From: Mytilus trossulus
Taxonomy: Eukaryota; Mollusca; Bivalvia; Mytilida; Mytilidae
Assembly: GCF_036588685.1 (NCBI RefSeq)
Contig: NC_086382.1
Location: 69,103,999 to 69,167,998 of the forward strand
Length of the DNA: 64,000 nucleotides
Direction of reading: 5' to 3'
The notes under the pieces are model-generated. The model saw only the letters and a list, made by a program, of their open reading frames with translations. It did no database searches and was not told the origin of the DNA. The translations under genes and the position numbers were made by a program. Of the stretch, positions 28,621 to 40,963 are shown one piece after another. The first letter of the stretch is position 1. Each line of letters starts with the position of its first letter.

Positions 28621-29049
28621 GCAATAACTAGACATTTTGCCAATAAAGATTTTTCACACTTTGTTAACTATGTTGATTTCTAAATGCTTATAAATACGTT
28701 TCCACTGATTTGAATATGTGACGTCAAACGATCGTCAATAGGCTACAAAACGTGAATCTGAGTCTAACACATATACGATCGGCAGTATCCGGGAATAGGA
28801 ATTGGTGTTTATGTATGGCCGATGCTTGTTCTCTTCAATTAATCAGAAAAGAATGCCCTCTGTTGATCACTTTTAAGATTTGTAAATTAAAAATGTCCAC
28901 TTCTCGGTATTTATTCCTAGGAGAAGATTTTTGTAAGAGATCAAAACAAAAATTACGAAAATTTAAAAAAAAAAAGTATTGATAGGAATAGGTCACCTAA
29001 ATAGGTAATTTAAAGTAAAAGTTTAAATGGAAAAACCTGTCGTAATAAT

Positions 29050-29170
29050 ATGAAAGAAGGGAGAAAGATACCTGAGGGACAGTCAAACTCATACATTGAA
29101 AATAAACAATCAACGCCATGGCAAAAATGAAAACGACTAACAGACAAATAACAGTACACACGGTAATGAC
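29050..29170 (+). repeat. 8213-type interspersed repeat, 5' part
   Basis: Contains GAGAAAGATACCTGAGGGAC, AGTCAAACTCATACATTGA and ACAGACAAATAACAGTACACA. Confidence 0.65.
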
Positions 29171-29394
29171 TTAGTCATGATTTTGGATTTGTTTACTTTA
29201 TTCTTGAACGACTAAGTATTGCATGTTCACAATTTTTTAGTATTTATGGTTTTCTTAAACAAAAAAACATGCACCTAGAAAAATATATTAACAGGAAATT
29301 TTGCAATAACGAAAAACTCTTTCTATTAAGTTACGATATTTCAATATAACTTTCAAACATTTTCTGTATATTTGATATTTGACCTTATAAAGAA

Positions 29395-29670
29395 AAAAAT
29401 GCGAGTAAGCGAAAAACGAAAAACTAAATGGGTTTTATTTCTCATTTTTGATTTCTCACAAAATAAATCGAAAATCAAAAATGCTGTCGTCTGTCTCTCT
29501 GATGTCTCTGAAACCAAAATGAAAAACTAAATTGTTTTCATTTTTCGTTTTTTGATTTTTCAATAAACGAAATCAAAAATAAAAGTTTTTTCGTGTTTCT
29601 TTTTTGGATTTCACAAAACAAGATCTTTTGAATTTTGTTCTTCTCATTTCTCGTTTTATATTATACAATG
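29395..29670. repeat. GAAAAACGAAAA-type low-complexity foldback
   Basis: Runs of CGAAAAACGAAAAACTAAA alternate with TTTCATTTTTCGTTTTTTGA so that arms can pair. Similar tracts lie at 32215-32390, 33235-33385 and 33520-33670. Open frames here are artefacts of the repeat. Confidence 0.6.
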
Positions 29671-30379
29671 TTTTCCTTTCTTGTTTCAAAGACATCGATA
29701 TTGTAATTATATTATTTATACAGTTTATTCCTTCCCTGTAGTTACCCCGGTGCTCTTTTGACAAAATTAATATAAAAAGAATGGACCGCCTTGAATTATT
29801 AATTGACGAAAGTTATTAATGAATCAAAAACAAATTTCCTTGTTTTATTGTTCGATAATAGCTGCATTATTGACTTAATACAAATTTAAATCTGATAATA
29901 AGACTTATTCTTGCTGAAATTTCAATAAGAATTAGATATAAATCACATTGTATATTAAGTATTCAATATCAAACAAACATTCCTACAAATTGAAACTTCG
30001 GACATGTATATAAAAAAGGTTTCTTTCATCTTAATCAACGTATTGTAGTGTTATTCTAGTACAATCAACACTTACAAAATCCTATTTCTACGACTATGAA
30101 TAATTCCTAAATGATGTCTTCGTCATTGTTGGCTGTGAAATCGTATCGATACAAAAGGTTTAAATTTATTATTTCTCTAGTATTTTAATTAGTTTCTTCT
30201 GTTCGGATGGGATTTACATTTTGAATATAAAATAACTTTCCAATCTAATAATACATTTGTTTTATTGACTGTTAACAGACTCCGAATACTTTGTGTTTGT
30301 CATTTAAATGTAATATAAATATTGTTAATTTATACGAATGAATTATAAGTTATGTAATCTGTTGTTTCATAAATGACTA

Positions 30380-33060
30380 GCGGATTTAAAGAACCTGTAT
30401 TGCTCACCTTGATCTGTTTGTTGCATATTCAACAAAGGACATTCTTCAACATTGATGAACTATGAATTTTGACCTGTTAGTAGGTCCTGTTTTGCTGATC
30501 GTTTTTGCTTATTTAAGTTTCCAACCATCTATTAAAATACTTATTACATAAAGTAAAACGCCGAAAAATAGTACAATATCGTCAATGACGGGATAACGTT
30601 TCTATTGTCATAATTGTAGATCTTGTCGGGCTTATCATTTTTGTTTATTAAGGTTTCTTTCTATCTATTTTAAGTCTTTGGATACAAGACAGAAACGCAA
30701 AACAAATTGAACTAAATGGCACCAAACGGCAATACTCTATTAGGAGTCAACTGATGATTTCAATCATTAAATGTATTTGTAAAATTTGACCTTCTGATCA
30801 TATTTGCATTCAGAGTTTCTTTCTCTTTTCAAGATGAAAGTATTTTTTTTAAACTGTGGAATTTTTCATTTTAGGTCAATAACCTCTATAGGAAATCGTC
30901 AGACAGTTTTGATGTATATAGACAACTGCGACAACTGGAAGAGCTACCTATTCTGATTTTACCCTTTCAGATTGCCTCTATTTATAACGGTTATCAAAAT
31001 AAAAGAAAAAAAACTTACATTTAACCCTATATGCTCTATTTATAGCCACGTCGGTCATATTTGTTTATTGATTATTTTAAAATTAAATACCCTAAGGATG
31101 ATTCTGACATAATTTGACTATATTATACATAGCAGCTTCAGAGGCGAAGACTTTTGTAAAAGATTGCAAACATTTACGAAAAAAAAAAAAAAAAAAACTA
31201 TGACGGGCTACAACTCCTTTAGAAGTCAATTGGCAATTTAATGATTTTGTAGATCTCACTCTGCTCATCATTAGTGCTGTTTAAAGTTTATCTCTATCTA
31301 TAATAATATTCAAGATAATTACCCAAAACTGCAAAATGTCCTGAATATTGCCAAATCATTAGCAGTAACCCAAGAAAGGTTGTCTAAAATGTCAGTCAAT
31401 TTCAGGGCTGATAGATCTTACCCAGAATAATAGTTTTACTATTTGAAAATTGGCCCAAACGCTTTTCGTTTTAGAGATAAAAGTCACAAACTGTATTTTA
31501 ACCATTTATTTTATTTCCATTTTTGTAGTCAAATGGGGTCATCGGACACTTTCTTATGACTATATATGCTAATGATACTATTGGCCTTAATTTGACGAAT
31601 TTGTCTATGTAGTTTCAAAGGAGACAATTTTTGTAAAATATTACCAAAAAAAAAATAAGAAAATTGTTAAAAAATTATCACTGGGTCAGGTCAACTAAAA
31701 AGGTAACGTGAAGATGATAATTTAAAGTAAAAGCAAAAGTTTAAATGGAAAAACCTGTAGCAATGATAAGACTTATTTCTAATTTTGGATTTGTTTACTA
31801 TTCTTGTACGACTAAAAGTTGTATGTTCTAAATAAGAAAGTATTTATAGTTGTATTGATAAATAAAAAAACAGGTATGTTTCTATGCTTACATATATTTG
31901 TATTTATAGGACATTTTGCGTCACTGAAAAGTTCTATTTAAAATTTTTATTCAGTTACGATATTTCAATATAACTTTCAAGTGTTGGTGTGTTATGTTAG
32001 ACCTGATAAAGACAAAAGGGCGAGAAAGTTAAGACTTTTTTAAGTGTAATTTATTTAGGAGCTTATTTGTCTAATAAAGAAATTGTTTGTATATTTGTAA
32101 AATCGAATGGACGGAAATATACACGGACCAACACCAGGGTACCTATTTGGACGTAAAGTTACAAAAGTTGCACATTACATGTATAACAGCATGGCTATTA
32201 AATTAGAAAAGAATTCAAATGAAAATACTTTCGTTTTGCTTCTAGAAAAAACAAAAACGAAAACACTTTTGTGTTTTATTTTGTCTTTCTTTAGAAATCG
32301 AAAACAAAAAATGAAAACACTTTTGTGGTTGTTTTTTTTATATCTGAAAACGAAAAACGAATTGACGCAAACAAACACGAGCTATTGTTAAGTCTTTTTA
32401 ATCTTACGTTATTGTAGAGTCATTTAAAACTTTCTACCTGTAATTTAAGAAGATTATGTAGAAATTATTAATGATAAACTCAAGCGAACAATTGCGATAA
32501 GTTACTTATTGTCCCAAATATATAAAAACGAAAGTGACTTGTCCAAAAATGTGCTATTTAGCATTAGATTTTGAACAAGAAATGCAAACATCTGCTTCGT
32601 TGTCAATATTAGAGGACAAAAGCAATCCAACAAAATGTTGTCTGATTCGTCGGAAAATTGCAGGGCAGATAGATCTTACCCTGATACACAGTTTTACTAT
32701 CTGCAATTTGCGCACATTCTTATAACTAGATACTCTAATGATGATATTGGCCAAGATTGGACAAATTTGTTTATGTAGTTTCGATTCAGAAGAGACTATT
32801 TTTGTAAAAGATGATTAACATTGACGAAAATTGTATACAAATTATTATTAGGTCAGGTCAGCTAAAGAGGTAATTTAAACATGATGATGTAAATCAAAAG
32901 TTTAAATGGAAAAACCTGTTGTAATGATAAGACTCATTTCTAATTTTAATTTGGATTTGGTACTTTATTCGTGTACGACTAACAATTGTATGTTCTGAAT
33001 TTGTAAGTATCAAAGGTATGTTGATATACAGACAAACATTTGTAATTCAGGTCATTTTGC
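30380..33060 (-). repeat. Old, locally multiplied repeats upstream of actin gene 2
   Basis: Blocks around 31380-31860 and 32640-33000 (with a part at 28900-29060) share GGCAGATAGATCTTACCC or close variants, TTTTGTAAAA, GGTCAGGTCA and AAGTTTAAATGGAAAAACCTGT. Parts are the reverse complement of the 39808-40612 repeat. This suggests old insertions and local duplication. Apart from the actin fragment at 32546 no gene is seen. Confidence 0.5.
32546..32625 (+). pseudogene. Actin fragment
   Basis: Reads [19 protein letters not shown] followed by SILED, matching [22 protein letters not shown] of gene 2 and the same region of gene 1. The match stops on both sides within a few codons, so it is a small displaced piece of actin exon 2 and not a gene. 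Confidence 0.8.
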
Positions 33061-33689
33061 ATCAATGAAAGACTCTCATTATTGAGTGACGATATTTCAA
33101 TATAACTTTCAAGTATTTTGTGTTATGTTGAATATTTGACATGAAAGAGGCGAAAGGGAGAGTCAGGCTTTTTTAAGTGTTTTTTTTTATTTAAGAGCGT
33201 CTTTTTCTAATAAAGATAGTGTATGTATAATTGCGTTCATTCGTTTTCTTTTTGATTACTTTAAACCAAAACGAAAAACGAAAGTGTTTTCATCTTCTGT
33301 TGTATTAAATTTCTCAATAATCAAATAAAAATTAAAAAAAATGTTTCAGATGTTTTCTCTGAAATCAAAACGAAAACGAAAGTGTTGTAAAGAAACCGGG
33401 GTACCCACAGGGATGAAAACTAACTTAAGGTTTATATTATAAAATCAATGGCTATGAAATAAGAAAGGAATACAATGTAAAACAAGAAATATATAGAACC
33501 AAATACAGATATTGAATCAAAATGTCGTTTTTGTTTTCGTTTAGGCAAATCCAAAACGATAATCGAAAACTCTTTCGTTTTCCGTTGTGTTTTTAGAGAA
33601 ATCAAAATCTGAAAATGAAAGCACTTTCATTTTATGTTGGTTATTTGTTACATCTCTAAACGAAAAGCAAATATACACACAGACCATTT

Positions 33690-33900
33690 TTAGTCTTTTT
33701 AGCTCACCGTTCCGAAGGAACTATGATATTTATCTTCACTTGGCTTCCGTCGTCCGGTGTAAACTATTTCAAACATTTTCTCCTCTGAAACTACTTAACC
33801 GATATAATTAATATAATAAACAATTGATGGGTTGCTGCGGTAGTTTTAGAGAAATTATGCAGTTTTTGAGAGTGAGGTTTGAAAACACTTAAAGAACTGT
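33690..33900 (+). repeat. Partial copy of the 39808-type repeat
   Basis: Contains TTTTTAGCTCACCGTTCCGA, TCCGTCGTCCGGTGTAAAC, TTCTCCTCTGAAACTACT and TTGATGGGTTGCTGC in the same order as 39808-40200. Confidence 0.65.
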
Positions 33901-34127
33901 AAACTTTTACGGGATAACCTCATCGTTTTAGTAAACGATTCAATAGTACATACCATTGGTAGGTTGTGCACTCATGGTCGTCCGGCATAAAATGGATAAA
34001 GGGGGGATGAATTAATACCGTCACTGGAAAAAGCGGTAAATTGAATACGGGCATTTTTATTTAAACTGATATCTTTCACGATAATAGTTTTCAAACGACT
34101 TATTTCTTATCGCTTTATATTAAAACA

Positions 34128-34253
34128 TATCACTTCCGTTCTTTAGGTGCAAAGAAAATAAAGACCGGTGAATAAACTGGTGTTAATTTTGTCTTTACAG
34201 TCAATTGTTGTGAAAGTGTTGAAACAAGTTTTTCATCAATAAAAAAATCCACG
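34128..34253 (+). promoter_or_regulatory. Conserved 5' flank and 5'UTR of actin-like gene 2
   Basis: Matches 12958-13065 in AGGTGCAAAGA, the AAACTGGTG block, the pyrimidine tract ending TTTACAG (34194-34200) and the following TCAATTGTTGTGA. The matching segments support a shared duplicated 5' region with a UTR intron acceptor. Confidence 0.55.
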
Positions 34254-34376
34254 ATGAACGATGAAGACGTAGCCGCTGTGGTAATTGACAATGGATCAGG
34301 ATTGTGTAAAGTTGGATTTGCTGGAGATGATGCTCCAAGAGCTGCATTTCCATCAATTGTTGGAAGAACCAGACCG
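34254..34376 (+). CDS. Divergent actin, gene 2, coding exon 1
   Basis: Encodes 41 residues beginning [14 protein letters not shown] and the lysine in [14 protein letters not shown] are kept. It ends at GRTRP before donor GTTTGT, the same donor hexamer and codon position as gene 1. It joins 37819-38832 in phase 0. Confidence 0.92.
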
Positions 34377-34655
34377 GTTTGTAAAATTTGAAGTTTTATA
34401 ATTTCTTTTTAAATTTATATGAACACTTTGTATAACCAAAACGATTTTTATAACCTGGCTACATACGGTATTTGAGGGCAAACATAAGTGTGTTTCGTGC
34501 GATTTATTTAAAACTTATATGTCAATGTTCAATTGTGCTCATCGAAAAAGACGAAAATTATATTGAAGACAAAGTAAAAGTATTGTAAGATTCATAGAAG
34601 ACTTAAATTCCTTTCCTCTTTTGAATAAGTTATAAACTGTACTTATACTCAGTTC

Positions 34656-34974
34656 TACGGTAGCGTATAAGCGCCACACATTTGTTTTTTTAATTTTTCT
34701 TCCTATCTTTGCGTTCAACGCAAACCTTTTGCGTTGAAGGTTTGCGTTTAACGCAAACATTTTTTTATCTACTAGTAAATCACAACCGAAATGAATGACA
34801 TACGGACATTTGATGAATAATTGAAATCAAGATATTTGCTTTATAACGCAAAGGTTTGCGTTCTTTCGCAAAGGTTTGCGTTATATTGCAAATGTTTGCG
34901 CTATAACGTAAAGGTTTACATTACAACGCAAAGATGGGAATAAAAAAAATGTGTGGCGCTAATACGCTTCCGTA
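34656..34974. mobile_element. MITE with internal AACGCAAAGG/TTTGCGTT array
   Basis: Ends TACGGTAGCGTATAAGCGCC and, inverted, GGCGCTAATACGCTTCCGTA are followed by ACACATTT/AAATGTGT. The element is flanked by a direct CAGTTC on both sides (34650-34655 and 34975-34980), a 6-bp target duplication. The inside is made of GCAAAGGTTTGCGTT-type short palindromes. It lies in the actin gene 2 intron. Confidence 0.8.
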
Positions 34975-35583
34975 CAGTTCAATCTTGCACTGCTACAAAG
35001 AATGCGTTAATTGAAATAAGTCCAACTGTTTGCTTGCAAGTTCATTCCGACGTCCAATGGGTAAATATAATGATTTTATACGAATAAACATCACCAGCAA
35101 CAGATGAAAAAACAAACACAATATACAGTGCTAAACAGTTGTCTTTCGTTTTTACTATTTACTGCTTTGTCTATATACCTTTTCTTTATTTTTCTTTGTT
35201 GATCTATTTGTTTATTTTCCTGCTAATTAAATTTATAAAATAATGTTGACTGCTGTACCATTAATTTGACATTTATACCTATAATGCCTGTTGTTTGGTT
35301 CATACCTCATTGTCAATATAATAGAATCTCATGCGACTGTTATATAAGTCAGAGGTTAAGCTAGATATAAAACCAGGTTTATTCACCATTTTCTACATAT
35401 GAAAATACTTGTACTAAGTCCTAAATATAACAGCTGTTATCCATTCGTTTTATGTGTCTGAACTTTTGATTTTCCCATTTGATTAGGGACATTCCGTTTT
35501 TGAATTTTCCCTGGAGTTACATATTTTTGTTATTTTACTTGTTTGTATACGCTAATTTCAACGTAAAATCAAATTGTGTTAAG

Positions 35584-36090
35584 CGTCCTCAGAGCACTGT
35601 AAATAAAGGCAACAGTAGTATACCGCTGTTCAAAACTCATAAATCCATGGACAAAAAACAAAATCGGGGTAACAAACCAAAACCGAGCGAAACGCATTAA
35701 ATATAAGAGAACAACGAAACAACACCGAAACGCAACACACACAGAAACGGACCAAGCATCAGACAAAACACCACGAGAATAACAAATATAACATGAAAAC
35801 CAAATACATGAATTTGGGATAGACAAGTACCGTGCCACGTCTTATCTCAATATGTCAAAAATAAGAGAAAACACAAACGACTCAACATTAAAATGCAACA
35901 CACAGAGAAACGAACAATAATATAACAATAACCATCTTCCTGACTTGGTACAGGACACTTTCAAGGGGAATAAAAGTGGTGGGTTGAACCTGGTTTTATG
36001 GCATGCCAAACCTTGCACTTTAATGGCAAAGTTAAATATAACATTGAAATGACAACATAATATTACAGGACTACAATACTACAATACAAA
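35584..36090. repeat. Interspersed repeat in actin gene 2 intron
   Basis: Sequence with CTCATAAATCCATGGACAAA, AACGAAACAACACCGAAACG, AACACACACAGAAACGGACC and TGGCATGCCAAACC. I associate this kind with mussel repeats. Open frames on both strands are short and without recognised domains. Confidence 0.45.
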
Positions 36091-36139
36091 TAAATAGGAG
36101 AACATATTAGACAAAGAAAAACATGATTAATAGATATCA

Positions 36140-36290
36140 AAAAGCATCAGGTTTAAAATTCAATACGCCAAAAACGCGCCTTGTCCATACAAGACTCACC
36201 AGTGACGCCCAGATATAAAAGATCGAAAGTGAAAAAAGTACAAAGTTGTACAGCACTGAAGATCAAAAGTTGAAAAGGTTTCGCCAAATA
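36140..36290 (+). repeat. Interspersed repeat (CCAGACGCGCGTTT family), diverged
   Basis: Contains AATACGCCAAAAACGCGCC, AAGACTCACCAGTGACGCCC and AGTACAAAGTTG in the order of the copies at 160 and 19388. Confidence 0.65.
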
Positions 36291-37229
36291 CGGCATTGTT
36301 TTTATGCCCGGGATAAGAACATTCTTATAATATAGAACAATTCATGCTATTGCAAACAGTAAATTTTATCAAATGAATATGAATACTTAAGATTAACAAT
36401 ATCGAACTGTAAAGCAAAACAGAAATGCATATTCAAGAAAGTCGAAATACAGGCAGGTATAAAGGTAAAGTGATAATCTCTCAGATTCAATATAAACTGA
36501 ACAGTGGACTTCGTAAGGGCTTCTGATAGTTTTGTTGGTCCTAGGCCAATGTGAAAACAGTGAAAATGATTGGATAACTGAAACTGGAAAAATTGTTATA
36601 GAAGAAACTAGATACCATTGAGATGGGAGCCATCTCTGTGGGCCCCGCTGTCAATAACGTGGGGTAAATAAGTTGTATGGATAATCTGATATGAAGCATT
36701 ATTTGAAGTTATTACATAGTCTCATGTGTGATTTTATTCTAAGATTTTAAGTTAAAACTGATAAATATTCTCAACTTACTTTCATAGTATAATAGTGATA
36801 TGACTGCATGATGTGAACTCATTGTTGACTACTCTAAGGTGACTTCTGGATATATGAATTGATGTTTGAACAATATGTTTAAAGGTGCTGCCCAATTGAT
36901 ATTTGTCACATATTTTTAGAATTATGCCTTCAATATATTATGACCCACCAAAAAAGAATGCCAATTAAATGTTAAAAAATGGAAAATTGCTGAGAGGCTT
37001 CAACTTTTTGAAAAATATGGATTTTACCTAAAGAAAAATATAACACAAAGAAGCAAATTATAACTATCAGGAAAATTGTGGAAGAAAATTTGTAAAAAAA
37101 CTTATACACAATATTGCTTAATTAGTTTACAATTGAAGATCAGCAAAAACGTGGAAATGATCACTGTAAGGAGATCTTGCAAACAGTAATAATAATCTAT
37201 AATAATATAATAATAAAAATTTGTTAGCG

Positions 37230-37760
37230 ATGGACAGACCAACAGACAGACATACCTTAGACCTAGGAAGTTGTACATCCATCATGACACACCCTCTGGT
37301 GTGGTTAAAATGGATGTCAAGTATAATATTTGAAATCATAACGGTTCTCAAGATATAGAGCGGACACGGTCTTCACTACAGGACACGGGGTTGTCAACTG
37401 AAACCAAAGTTTTTTTGACCTTGACCTTTGACCTAGGAAGTTGTACATACATCATGACACGCTCTCTGGTGGTGGTTAAAATGGATGTCAAGTATAAACT
37501 TTGAAATCATAACGGTTCTCAAGATATAGAGCGGACACGATCTTCACCACAGGACACGGGACAACCGAAACCATAGTTTTTTTACCTTGACCTTTGACCT
37601 AGGAAGTTGTACATACATCATGACACACCCTCTGATGTTGGTTAAAATGGATGACAAGTATACACTTTGAAATCATAACGGTTCTCAAGATATAGAGCGG
37701 ACACAAAGTTAAAGTGTTACGGACGGACGGACGGACGGACGGACGGACTGATCACTATAG
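37230..37760. repeat. Three tandem units of about 168 bp plus GGAC array
   Basis: ACCTAGGAAGTTGTACAT starts units at 37261, 37431 and 37597. Each holds CATCATGACAC, TGGATG(T/A)CAAGTATA and CATAACGGTTCTCAAGATAT. They are followed by (GGAC)n at about 37722-37746 and CACTATAGGGCGACCCGCC. The block ends about 60 bp before actin exon 2. Confidence 0.85.
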
Positions 37761-37818
37761 GGCGACCCGCCTTAGGCGGGGCCCTAATGAATAAAATTGA
37801 TTTTTTTCTGGTTTTCAG

Positions 37819-38832
37819 ACTCAATCATTAAATGGCCGTGGAGGACCGATAGACTGCTTAGTTGGGAATGAAGCTCAAAGCAAAAGAGGAATTCTAACAC
37901 TTAGTTACCCAATTGAACATGGAGTTGTCATAGACTGGGAAGATATGGAGAAAATATGGCATCATGCTTTCTATAATGAACTTTGTGTTACGCCAGAAGA
38001 CCATCCCGTATTACTGACAGAGTCTCCCCTCATCCCTAAATCTAACAGAGAAAAGATGACAAATATTTTATTCGAAACCTTTCATTCTCCGGCTATGTAC
38101 GTTGCTACCCAGTCACTAATGTCTTTATACGCTTCTGGTCGTACAACTGGCATTGTGTTGCACTCTGGTGATGGTGTAACCAATACTGTACCCGTCTTCG
38201 AAGGTAATGCCATTACGCATGCTATTTTGGGGTTGGATCTCGCCGGAACTGACCTTACAGACTATTTGAAGAAACTTCTGGCAGAACGAGGATATTCATT
38301 CACAAGCACAGCCGAAAGAGAAATCGTAAGAGACATAAAAGAAAATATGTGCTATATAGCATTAGACTTTGGACAAGAAATGCAAACATCTGCTTCTTCG
38401 TCAAGTTTAGAGAAAAGCTACGAACTACCTGACGGACAGGTTATCACAATAGGCAATGAAAGTTTCAGATGTCCAGAAGCAATCTTTCATCAACCATCTT
38501 TTATGGCCAAGACATCCTCTGGCATACATGACACATTATACAACAGTATCATGAAATGTGATGTCAATATTCATCAAGACTTGTATGCTAACATCGTTAT
38601 TTCTGGTGGTTCAACTTTGTATCCTGGTTTTGTCGGACGTGTGCAGAAAGAAATCACACAACTTGCTCCACCACGAATGAAAATCAAAGTTATTGCTCCA
38701 CCAGAAAGAAAATATTCTGCTTGGATCGGTGGATCCATCTTAGCCACATTACCATGCTTCCAACAAATGTTGATTACAAAACAGGAATACGACGAAACCG
38801 GTCCAACAATCGTTCATCGAAAGGTTTTTTAA
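37819..38832 (+). CDS. Divergent actin, gene 2, coding exon 2
   Basis: With exon 1 this gives a 378-residue actin. Landmarks are [75 protein letters not shown] and the C-terminus IVHRKVF. Q137 is kept (VATQSL), but DSGDGV(S/T)H becomes HSGDGVTN (D154H, H161N). The W-loop region YEGYALP reads FEGNAIT, as in gene 1, and [10 protein letters not shown] is also shared, so the two are sister paralogues. The D-loop reads [13 protein letters not shown] and is one residue longer than usual. An extra H occurs in IFHQPSF. Cys374 is replaced by Val. The frame is intact, so it is probably expressed, with changed nucleotide handling and assembly inferred. Confidence 0.93.
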   Translation, partial: TQSLNGRGGPIDCLVGNEAQSKRGILTLSYPIEHGVVIDWEDMEKIWHHAFYNELCVTPEDHPVLLTESPLIPKSNREKMTNILFETFHSPAMYVATQSLMSLYASGRTTGIVLHSGDGVTNTVPVFEGNAITHAILGLDLAGTDLTDYLKKLLAERGYSFTSTAEREIVRDIKENMCYIALDFGQEMQTSASSSSLEKSYELPDGQVITIGNESFRCPEAIFHQPSFMAKTSSGIHDTLYNSIMKCDVNIHQDLYANIVISGGSTLYPGFVGRVQKEITQLAPPRMKIKVIAPPERKYSAWIGGSILATLPCFQQMLITKQEYDETGPTIVHRKVF

Positions 38833-39807
38833 ACTGCAAAACGTCTTGGTTAAAATGTAATTAATTGCTTTTATATAGACATGATATGTGTTAGCTGATT
38901 TATACTTTTACATCATTTCTGTATTCAAAAAATATTTGTAATTTAAAAAAAAGGATATATTCAAATGACAAAAACCTGCAAAATCACATTTGGAGGATCG
39001 TTTAATATACATATTGTTGTTTGAGTTTTAAGAATCTCATGAGAGATACCAGGCGATCAAATATAATGATGAATCCAACAAATTATGGAAACCAACCATT
39101 TTTAAACGTTGAGCAATACAATACAACGATTCCAATGAATGAGATTCAACTTATCTTTAGAAAATTTACTGAAAAGTAACATAACAATTGTATCTGGCAA
39201 AACTAAATTAATGACTATATGCCTCGTGATACCATATTTTATGTCTAACTGCATTTTACTAGTGTTGATAATAACAGTGATCAATAATTTCTCTTTATCA
39301 AAATATGTGTTGAAAGTTATATACCTGCATGCAATAGAAGGGTATATATATAATCATTGATAGACATTACAGACTGTCAGGACAGAATACATTTGACAGA
39401 AAAACTACAATTGTAGCCACATATATATACCTAAACAAACGAATTGTGAGTTATGAAGACATTTGAATGAATGGTCATTATTTGGAAATTATAAATATAT
39501 TGTATACATCAGCTGCTGTCTTTGTAATTGTGTGTCTTACATAGCTGGTTTTTATTCACGAATGTATTCATTCTTGTATGACAGCTTTATTATCAGTTCT
39601 CATGTGATAAAATTTCTCCGAATGCGAGAGGTCTTGGGTTATCACAAAATCGGTTCAAACCAATGAATTGAACATTTTCATTTGATATTTCTCCATAAAC
39701 CTCTATGAAAGGGAATATCTGCCATAATTATTCATTTCTTAATTTTTAACATGCAATTTATCAATTTGTAACATTTTTTTTTTCATCCATTACATGAATT
39801 TCTACTT
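38833..39807. other. 3' flank of actin gene 2, nothing recognised
   Basis: AT-rich. Short open frames on both strands (39102-39666) have no recognisable domains. A polyadenylation site is expected in the first few hundred bases but no clear AATAAA was assigned. Confidence 0.35.
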
Positions 39808-40612
39808 TTTAGCTCACCTGTCCCGAAGGACCAAGTGAGCTTTTCCTATCACTTTGCGTCCGGCTTCCGGCGTCCGTCGTCCGTCGTCGTCCGTCGTCGT
39901 CCGTCGTCGTTAACTTTTACAAAATCTTCTCCTCTGAAACTACACGGCCAAATTAAACCAAACTTGGCCACACTCATCATTAAGGTATCTAGTTTGAAAA
40001 ATGTGTCCGGTGACCTGGCCAACTAACCAAGATGGCTGCCATGGCTAAAAATAGAACATAGGGGTAAAATGCAGTTTTTGGCTTATAACTTAAAAACCAA
40101 AGCATTTAGAGTAAATCTGACAGGTGTAAAATTGTTTATCAGGTCAAGATCTAACCTGAAATTTTCAGATGAATCGGACAACCCGTTGTTGGGTTGCTGC
40201 CGCCTAAATTGATAATTTTAAGGAAATTTTACTGTTCTTGGTTATTATTTTGAATATTATTATAGATAAAGATAAACTGTAGACAGCAATAATGTTCAGC
40301 AACGTAAGATTTACAAATAAGCCAACATGACCGAAATGGTCCTAAGGAGTTATTGTCCTTTATAGTCAATTTTTAACAATTTTCTTAAAATTTGTAAATT
40401 TTTACTAATATTTTCCACTGAAACTACTGGGCCAAGTACAATATAGATAGAGATAATTGTAAGCAGCAAGAATGTTCAGTAAAGTAAGATGTACAAACAC
40501 ATCACCATCACCAAAACACAATTTTGTCATTAATCCATCTGCTTCTTTTTTTTAATATTCACATAGACCAAGGTGAGCGACACAGGGTCTTTAGAGCTTC
40601 TAGTTTTAATTG
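39808..40612 (+). repeat. Interspersed repeat starting TTTTTAGCTCACCTGTCCC
   Basis: Ordered blocks: AGCTCACCTGTCCCGAAGGA, GTGAGCTTTTCCTATCACTT, (CCGTCGTCGT)n, TCTTCTCCTCTGAAACTAC, CCAAACTTGGCCACACTCAT, TAGAACATAGGGGTAAAATGC, CAGATGAATCGGACAACC, and an end at GGTGAGCGACACAGGGTCTTTAGAGC. Related copies are at 33690-33900 and 44528-45040 (plus) and on the minus strand around 31390 and 32640. Confidence 0.75.
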
Positions 40613-40945
40613 TGAAATGTAACTTATTAATGTTAACATGCAAATTCTTAATTAAGTTTTACAATTCAAAACGTTTTACAAATTGAGAATGAAATAGTTT
40701 CTCTATATTCTGCACGAGGCCACTGTAGATCAATGTCAACTCGTACCTTCACCAACTCGTACCAAATAGTTACCAACTCATATTCCTACCAACTCGTACC
40801 CAATAGAGTATTTCATAATACCGACTTTTGATATTGGATTATATATTTTGTAGACATGTAACCTAATTGTGGGTAGGACATCCTTTTATTCTGTCAAGTA
40901 AGAGCAACCAAAAGAAGTAAAATTAAAAATATAATCATTGAAATT

Positions 40946-40963
40946 GGGGGGGGGGGGGGGGGG
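40946..40963. repeat. Homopolymer run of 18 G
   Basis: Uninterrupted G run on plus. Such runs can fold as quadruplexes and are prone to sequencing length error. Confidence 0.9.

Noticed and set aside
35479-35838. Membrane-protein-like frames on both strands
   Set aside because: Overlap an interspersed repeat; hydrophobicity comes from AT-rich composition.
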